Shown here in pieces: positions 58,561 through 64,000 of a stretch of 64,000 nucleotides of DNA (position 1 is the first letter of the stretch; every line of letters begins with the position of its first letter). Where the stretch lies: assembly GCA_950295325.1 (NCBI GenBank), contig OX485806.1, positions 50,093,169-50,157,168 of the forward strand, in the 5' to 3' direction. This DNA is from Polytrichum commune. Taxonomy: Eukaryota; Streptophyta; Polytrichopsida; Polytrichales; Polytrichaceae. Under the pieces are notes generated by a model. That model did no database searches, was not told the DNA's origin, and was given only the letters and a program-made list of their open reading frames with translations. The position numbers and the translations under genes are program-made.

Positions 58561-60284
58561 TCTGTATGATTTTCTCTCCACAATTCTAAAGCAAACATTT
58601 TTGCCTCCGACAACGATGCTTACCTAACATCAACATTTTTTTTTTCTCAATGTCTAGACACACTTAGTGTTTGTGTTTATGTTTGTCAAATTCTTTAATT
58701 TACTATTTCATGTAGATCTTTGAGATTCACCTTCAATGCCATTGATGACATTATAAATGTAGAGGAGTTGTCTTTCCACTCGAGTGCTAATGCTTCTACC
58801 TTTGCATTATAACCCTTGTCTTTATTCCTGTACAAGTACTTGTTGTAAAGATACATCATTAACGTCTTTGCGGCACTTTTCGTGTGTTTGTTTGTTTTTT
58901 GGTCAATGAATTTGTGACAAAATTTCTCCAAATTCATCATGCCCTAGGAACACAATGTTGCCAAAGGTGGTAGACACTTCAACGACCTAGATTTGAGTTG
59001 CATGTTTCATTATGTGTGGCCTTATTTCAGTGCTATCCAAGATTGTTTGTGGCTACCTACACAACATTTTCTTTGTCATGTGTATTTATTTTATTTTGTA
59101 CTACGTAATTCTTTGTTATTGTTGCTCACTTTTGTCAAACAAAATATTCGGTTCAATAATGTCATTTTTTGTTCTTTGTTCTTTTGCTAAAATATTATTT
59201 CATGTGCATTTCATCAAAAATGGGTCCCACATTCGCACTACAGATCATCATTCATTAGTGTAATGTTGCCCCCGAGTTTTTGGTGGAGCTTTTCAAATGA
59301 ATTTTAATTTATGTCCAAATTGAAGGTTACATTCTCATTTTGGATGTGTTGGTTTCAAATAAATTTAAGCTTAAAGATTTGTTCCTGGCAGTTTCAAGGT
59401 GCCGCTAGTTATTATCCTATTGAATAAAATAATGGCAGGTTCTTTATAACTAATTATTTATGAATTTTGAACCTTAGTTTAAACCCTTGTTAGTTTACCC
59501 ACTTTTAAGTGGACTATGCCACAAATGTGACCTAATCTAGTTTCTCTTCCTCCTTTGGATAAACAACCTGGCACTAAAAGAAGGCACAATAGACATGTTG
59601 TTTAGGAAAACTACCATGCTTAGAGTGTTCCAAATAATGAGCCCTCATTTAAATTGTGCAACAAAACATGAATGGTGCAATGAAGTGTCCATGCTGGAAG
59701 TGTGGATACACTTTGAGGGCTATGAAAATGCTTCATTGACATGTTGTAAATGGGCATATTATTGACTTTGACATTCACCTAAAATGGCGGGTAGCATTTG
59801 CTTGCTTCCTTTCCGTTATTGCACCATGTAATTTTTAATATAAAATGGACAATTGGTTTTCCCTTATTAATACATTCTTGCATCCATATATTCATGGTTT
59901 TGCTACACCTAAAAATTAAAGCAATTATCCACTATCATGCCTTTTTGGTATGGCACCTAGGTCTATTTCCCAAATTTGTCCTTATTGATGTTCAGGATGT
60001 CATGCCATTTATGATGCGATTTATTTCTTGAAATTAAAATATGCGTGGTTTGGAATGGCTCTTAGAAAATATGGCAAATGTATTTTAAACTATGTCATAG
60101 AATTTGAAAACTTTTTGAGAGGTAAAGTTCATAAAACAACCACATGGGCTAATTGTTTTGCAATTCTTTGTGGTACACACCCCTATTGTTGGGATTGAGA
60201 ACTTAAATTACTTAATTCTAGTCACCCTGGAATCTCCTGGTCTACTACATGCAAGAGGCCCTTGAAATCATATAAATTGATATA
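58561..60284. other. Spacer between two plus-strand LTRs
   Basis: AT-rich. The longest open segment (minus strand, 58940-58695) has a protein-like composition (LEKFCHKFIDQKTNKHTKSA) but I do not recognise it. The region may be the decayed inside of an element bounded by the two LTRs. Confidence 0.4.
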
Positions 60285-61160
60285 GTTCCGAGCCCCAAGT
60301 GATCCTAGTGTGGGTGAGGGCCCCGGGCGTTGGGAACGCCTCCCACCCACGGAAACTAGGAGGCAGGAGGGTAAGGCCATGAGCTATGCGTAGCTCATGG
60401 CGTGGTGATTCTAGAATGCTCAAGATCATCTCAAGTGGAGGTGTGAGCTAGGAGTTATGGCAATTTGAGTGGGGCGCTGTCCCGGGACAGCGCCCTGGTA
60501 CAGCAGTGCCTGGGAGTGATTCCCGGGTCTGCCAAGGTTCAAACAAGCATAACTTCCTTAATACTTGCCTGCATTGGGAAAGTGAGGAGTCCATTGGCAT
60601 CTACTTGAAGCGTAGATGAAGATGGAGTGGTCGCTTATGAGCATCAGACTTCATACAAGGAAGTTATGATGGTCTGAAGCTGCTAGGGGCTTCTAGGCCC
60701 AGCAGCTAAGGGAAAATGTCTACTTGGCCCCAACTCTTGGTAGAGAGACAAGAGGTCTCTTGATGGTGGGGTAGAGGCCCCGCATAGAGTCCTAGAGGCT
60801 TATATGGGTGAGGTGGTGTGGCCTCACCCACCCGAGGCCGAACGACACGGCCTCCATGGGCATTGGCCCAATGTGAGGCTATAGTTGCCTAGAACGCTTC
60901 GGGTTGTTGTAGTGTTGCTTCGGCAATGCGATGATCAACATAAGATTGGACTTCCATGGATGGAAGTCTACATCTAAGGATTGGTTACCGATTAAGGGGG
61001 TGAGTCCCGAAAGCAAAGTAGGAGGGTTGGTTCCCCTCCTATGAACTATAACGTCCGGGGTAGGAGGAGCTAACCATTAGCATGGCGGTATGCGAAGGGT
61101 TAGCACTCATAACCTTTGCTAGAAATGGAAATTGGTAAGATTTTTAAGGGGACAAGTGTG
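60285..61160 (+). repeat. Gypsy-family LTR (plus strand), best-preserved copy
   Basis: Nearly full length from CCCCAAGTGATCCTAGTG onward, with all internal blocks intact. It also lacks the first 95 bp or so. Useful as the reference for the uninterrupted sequence of the other copies. Confidence 0.8.
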
Positions 61161-61816
61161 ATACCATTTTTTGGACAGGATGTGTAAATTTTAGTCTTGA
61201 AGGGTAGATGAATGACAAATTTCACTTAAGACTACTAAAATAGTGAAGAACTAGGCAATTATTTACTGAGAAAGGGAAACAAGCAAGTAAGATAGAAATT
61301 TCCTCGCTGCCCGTACTACAGAGGATATCAGAAGTCATGCAATGAACATCTGACAATTAGTGATGCATTTTTTGGTATCCCAGTTCTTAACAGATGTGAC
61401 TCTTAGGTAGGGTAAGTAGAGGAAGGAAGAAGACAAAAGGGAGTGAATCCAATTTTTCTGGATATCCTCTCAGGAAGAGAGGAATGTTTTCCAACTTACC
61501 TCAAACTCTTGTAATTATCAACAATACATGGGTGCGAAACCCATTGTTTTCTTGTGAATCGTACTTGGAAATACAACAAACTGTCTTTCAAATTTCTATA
61601 TCTTGTTAAGTATGTTCTTGTGTGGGTGGAAGTGGTGAGACTGATTAATTAATCTGAAATAAATTTGGGAGTGTGTTACTCTCGTATGAAAGATCATGGA
61701 AATTGTGTCTATCTCGAAGTCAGTTTGAGCCAAGAATCTCTTAGACAATATCTTAAGGTTTTAACTATAGAGGAGTAATTCCTCGATGATTATAAGGGTC
61801 CGGGTGTGAAGCCCGA

Positions 61817-61877
61817 TGTGAGGCCAAACCCCCCACCCTTAAGCGTCCGTAGTCCGAGTAGTGGGTTTGGGCTCACA
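61817..61877 (+). repeat. 61 bp copy of the TGTGAG family terminal unit
   Basis: TGTGAGGCCAAACCCCCCAC, then AAGCGTCCGTAGTCCGAG, and straight to TTTGGGCTCACA. Both ends of the larger elements are present with nothing between them. Confidence 0.6.
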
Positions 61878-62544
61878 TTCCTCCGCGGTATTGGATTTGG
61901 ACTTGGATGAGTCCATAGTGCAAGGTTCACCCTTCAAGTGGTCTTGGATTTAACTGGAATTTCACTTTTAACAACTCAATGTACGATTTCAATACGTATG
62001 TGGAGAATGCACAAGTTAACTATGTTATTTTAACCTCCTTATGCTCGGGTGCTATTTTGTCTTTGTTTGCTTCTAACGTCCATCCGGCTGCTTTAGCTAC
62101 ACAAGCCCTTAAGGATATCCCTCTCCTAAATGGAGTCCGTGCCGTTGACTCTATACTACCACTTGAACTATCACTTGTGTATTCCGTATCGCTACTATAA
62201 GAGGTCTCACTTGGTGTCTCCATACCGTACATAAGCCTTTAAGTATTAAGAAATACTTATGTGACTTATGTCAATCTCTCCCTCGCACCTTTGGTCTTTG
62301 CTTCCTTTGTCTTGCCATCGCGAGAGTGCTCCACATTCTCCATTAAGTTGTGCACGTGGTTTATTTTTAAAGAGAGGATGCAAGTGTTAAAAAAAAAACA
62401 CTATTCTCTATAGTCAATCTCAAATACATTTACTTGTGAAAGCCACACATAACACTAACTAGCATAATGTAACTAACTACTTGTCTATGAGCTAATTAGG
62501 TAGGCTATCTACTAAGCTCCTTCATGAACCCATCTCTTTACTTT

Positions 62545-62760
62545 CTAATTACATAAACCTAGCTCCTTCATAAACCCAGCTCCTTCATAAAATTAGCTTC
62601 TTAGCTTCTAACTAAACAAACCCAGCTCCTTCATAAACCCAGCTCCTTAGCTTCTAACTAAACAAACCCAGATCCTTCATAAACCCAGCTCTTTACTTTC
62701 TAACTAAACAAACCCAGCTCCTTCATAAACCCAGCTCCTTCATGAACCCACAACTTTGTA
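62545..62760. repeat. AACCCAGCTCCTTCATA minisatellite
   Basis: The unit AACCCAGCTCCTTCATA recurs about eight times, some copies spaced by TTCTAACTAAACA. Confidence 0.8.
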
Positions 62761-63400
62761 GTTGTAATCCCCAACTACCTCACTAATTATTCAAGCCCTT
62801 AACTAATCTTCCTACCTAATTTCCCTAATTCTACTAACAACCCCTTTCTAATCACACAATTCTTCTCTAATCCTAAAATCCTAAAATCCTAGAGAGGAGA
62901 GGGGGAGAGAGAATTTCCTAACTTCACTAAGACTAACTAATCCACACAAGTATATTTTTGCACTCATCACAACATCAAGTGCTCAACTCTTAAACATGGA
63001 ACTTGCAACCGCGTGTATTCAAAACATGAACTTTAAGTACCACAAATTGGAATCATGAATTAACTTTAAAATCCTTCACGTCAACACTAATTCTACCAAG
63101 AGGTCAAGCCCTCTTCAAGGCTAACAAGCCTTGGCTCTCAAACTAAAAACTAAGCACACACATGTGCTCCAATATGGCTTCCCACACCCACACTTATAAC
63201 TCGTGGGGTGCCTTGGAGCACAAAGGAAAGAGAGAGGATGAGTGAGGGAAGAATGAGGGATTATATAGTAAGCTTGAGGGGGTGAGCACCCTCAAGGCTC
63301 ACGATAAGCCCTTGAGATTTCCTCCTACTTAGTAGGCGCCAATCCTATCTTCTAAGTCTTCCTCCCTCAAATGATCAACAAGGATCCTAATTCGAACATT

Positions 63401-63500
63401 TAACTAGCCTTGGCTTTCTACCTACCACACTTTACCAAACTTGGGATGCTTAACTAGCCTTGGCTTTCTACCTACCACACTTTACCAAACTTGGGATGCT
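63401..63500. repeat. Perfect 50 bp tandem duplication
   Basis: 63401-63450 and 63451-63500 are identical (starting TAACTAGCCTTGGCTTTCTA). Perfect identity suggests a recent slippage event. Confidence 0.9.
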
Positions 63501-64000
63501 TCAACCCAAACTTAGCCTCCTTCGCTTTCCGCCGCCATAACTTTCTCCCCTTACTTTCCCAAATCGTCGCTCACCACTTAATTCAAACCACGATGCTTAA
63601 CTCGTGATTTGATTGGTGCTTTGAGAATTTGCTTATCCTCCACCTTGCATTCTTCCTTGGGCCTTCCCCATTAAGTGGCCATGATGAGGTGGTCCACTTG
63701 TGCGCTCCATGTGATCCTCCATTCATCCCAATTCGAATGCACTTGCCTCTTGAGTCACTTTGGTTGTCTCCATCCATTTGTACTAGCCTACTCACTAACT
63801 ACTCAATCCAAGTTCTCCTTACCTATCCTCATTCACTCAAATCCTTCCGAAGGTAAAAACACAATAACAACTCACATCCTAGCCTCTTACAACATGGTAC
63901 TTCTAAGACTAACATTTCACTCTTTTTATATTTTTGTGAAGTAACATGCTACTTCAAAGTGCATCAACTAACGTTTCAAGGGTCTAAGACTAAATGTGGG

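Larger units (their letters stand above)
61161..64000. other. Right end of the window: repeats, no recognised gene
   Basis: It contains a 61 bp mini-copy of the TGTGAG...CTCACA ends (61817-61877), a minisatellite of AACCCAGCTCCTTCATA at about 62545-62760, and a perfect 50 bp tandem duplication at 63401-63500. An open minus-strand segment (62232-62020, Ser-rich) matches no family I know. Confidence 0.5.

Noticed and set aside
62545-62760. CRISPR-like array of short repeats
   Set aside because: Spacers are themselves parts of the repeat, the DNA is clearly plant-type, and there are no cas genes.

Overview
The window looks like nuclear DNA of a land plant with a large, repeat-rich genome. It has spliced genes with GT-AG introns, a CACTA (En/Spm) DNA transposon, old Ty3/gypsy LTR retrotransposons primed by an initiator-Met-tRNA type site, and long AT-rich stretches with no open genes. 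I see no intact ordinary host gene, and the sequence does not let me name the species.

Layout. Bases 1-1851 hold nothing I can name. From 1852 to 29440 there is one nested structure. A decayed plus-strand Ty3/gypsy element (5' LTR 1852-2472, gag/pol remains 2540-5620, 3' LTR starting 6284) was cut in its 3' LTR by a 22,172 bp CACTA transposon (6376-28547). The transposon is bounded by a perfect 3 bp duplication (AGA) and a perfect 24 bp terminal inverted repeat. The LTR resumes at 28548 and ends at 29440. The gypsy element itself is flanked by a near-perfect 5 bp duplication (ATATC/ATACC).

Inside the CACTA element two genes point away from each other. The minus-strand gene (14918 down to 7542, eight exons rebuilt here with matching intron phases) encodes a TnpA/Tnp1-like accessory protein and is broken by three stops and one frameshift. 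The plus-strand gene (22248-27974) encodes the tnp2-type transposase and is broken by one stop. Between the transposase's first exon (a Cys-rich CxCxxC segment) and its catalytic exon sits an intact exon encoding a SET (lysine methyltransferase) domain. It is in frame with the first exon, giving a predicted 264-residue Cys-motif/SET fusion, and the same first exon can also splice in frame to the transposase. The centre (about 15.0-22.2 kb) carries a host-derived HAL3/phosphopantothenoylcysteine decarboxylase fragment, an orphan copy of the transposon's own terminus, and perfect 45 bp direct repeats flanking a 4.6 kb core.

From 29.4 to 64 kb the window is old retroelement debris: a minus-strand gag-protease remnant (32.1-34.2 kb), a minus-strand RT/RNase H remnant (36.9-38.1 kb), four more copies of the same gypsy LTR (two minus, two plus, two of them forming a large inverted repeat centred near 57.69 kb), and several copies of a second repeat family with TGTGAG...CTCACA ends, two of them inserted into those LTRs. 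The 40-52 kb stretch is AT-rich and essentially featureless.

The most unusual item is the SET-domain exon built into the transposase transcription unit: a mobile element that appears to carry its own chromatin-modifying enzyme.
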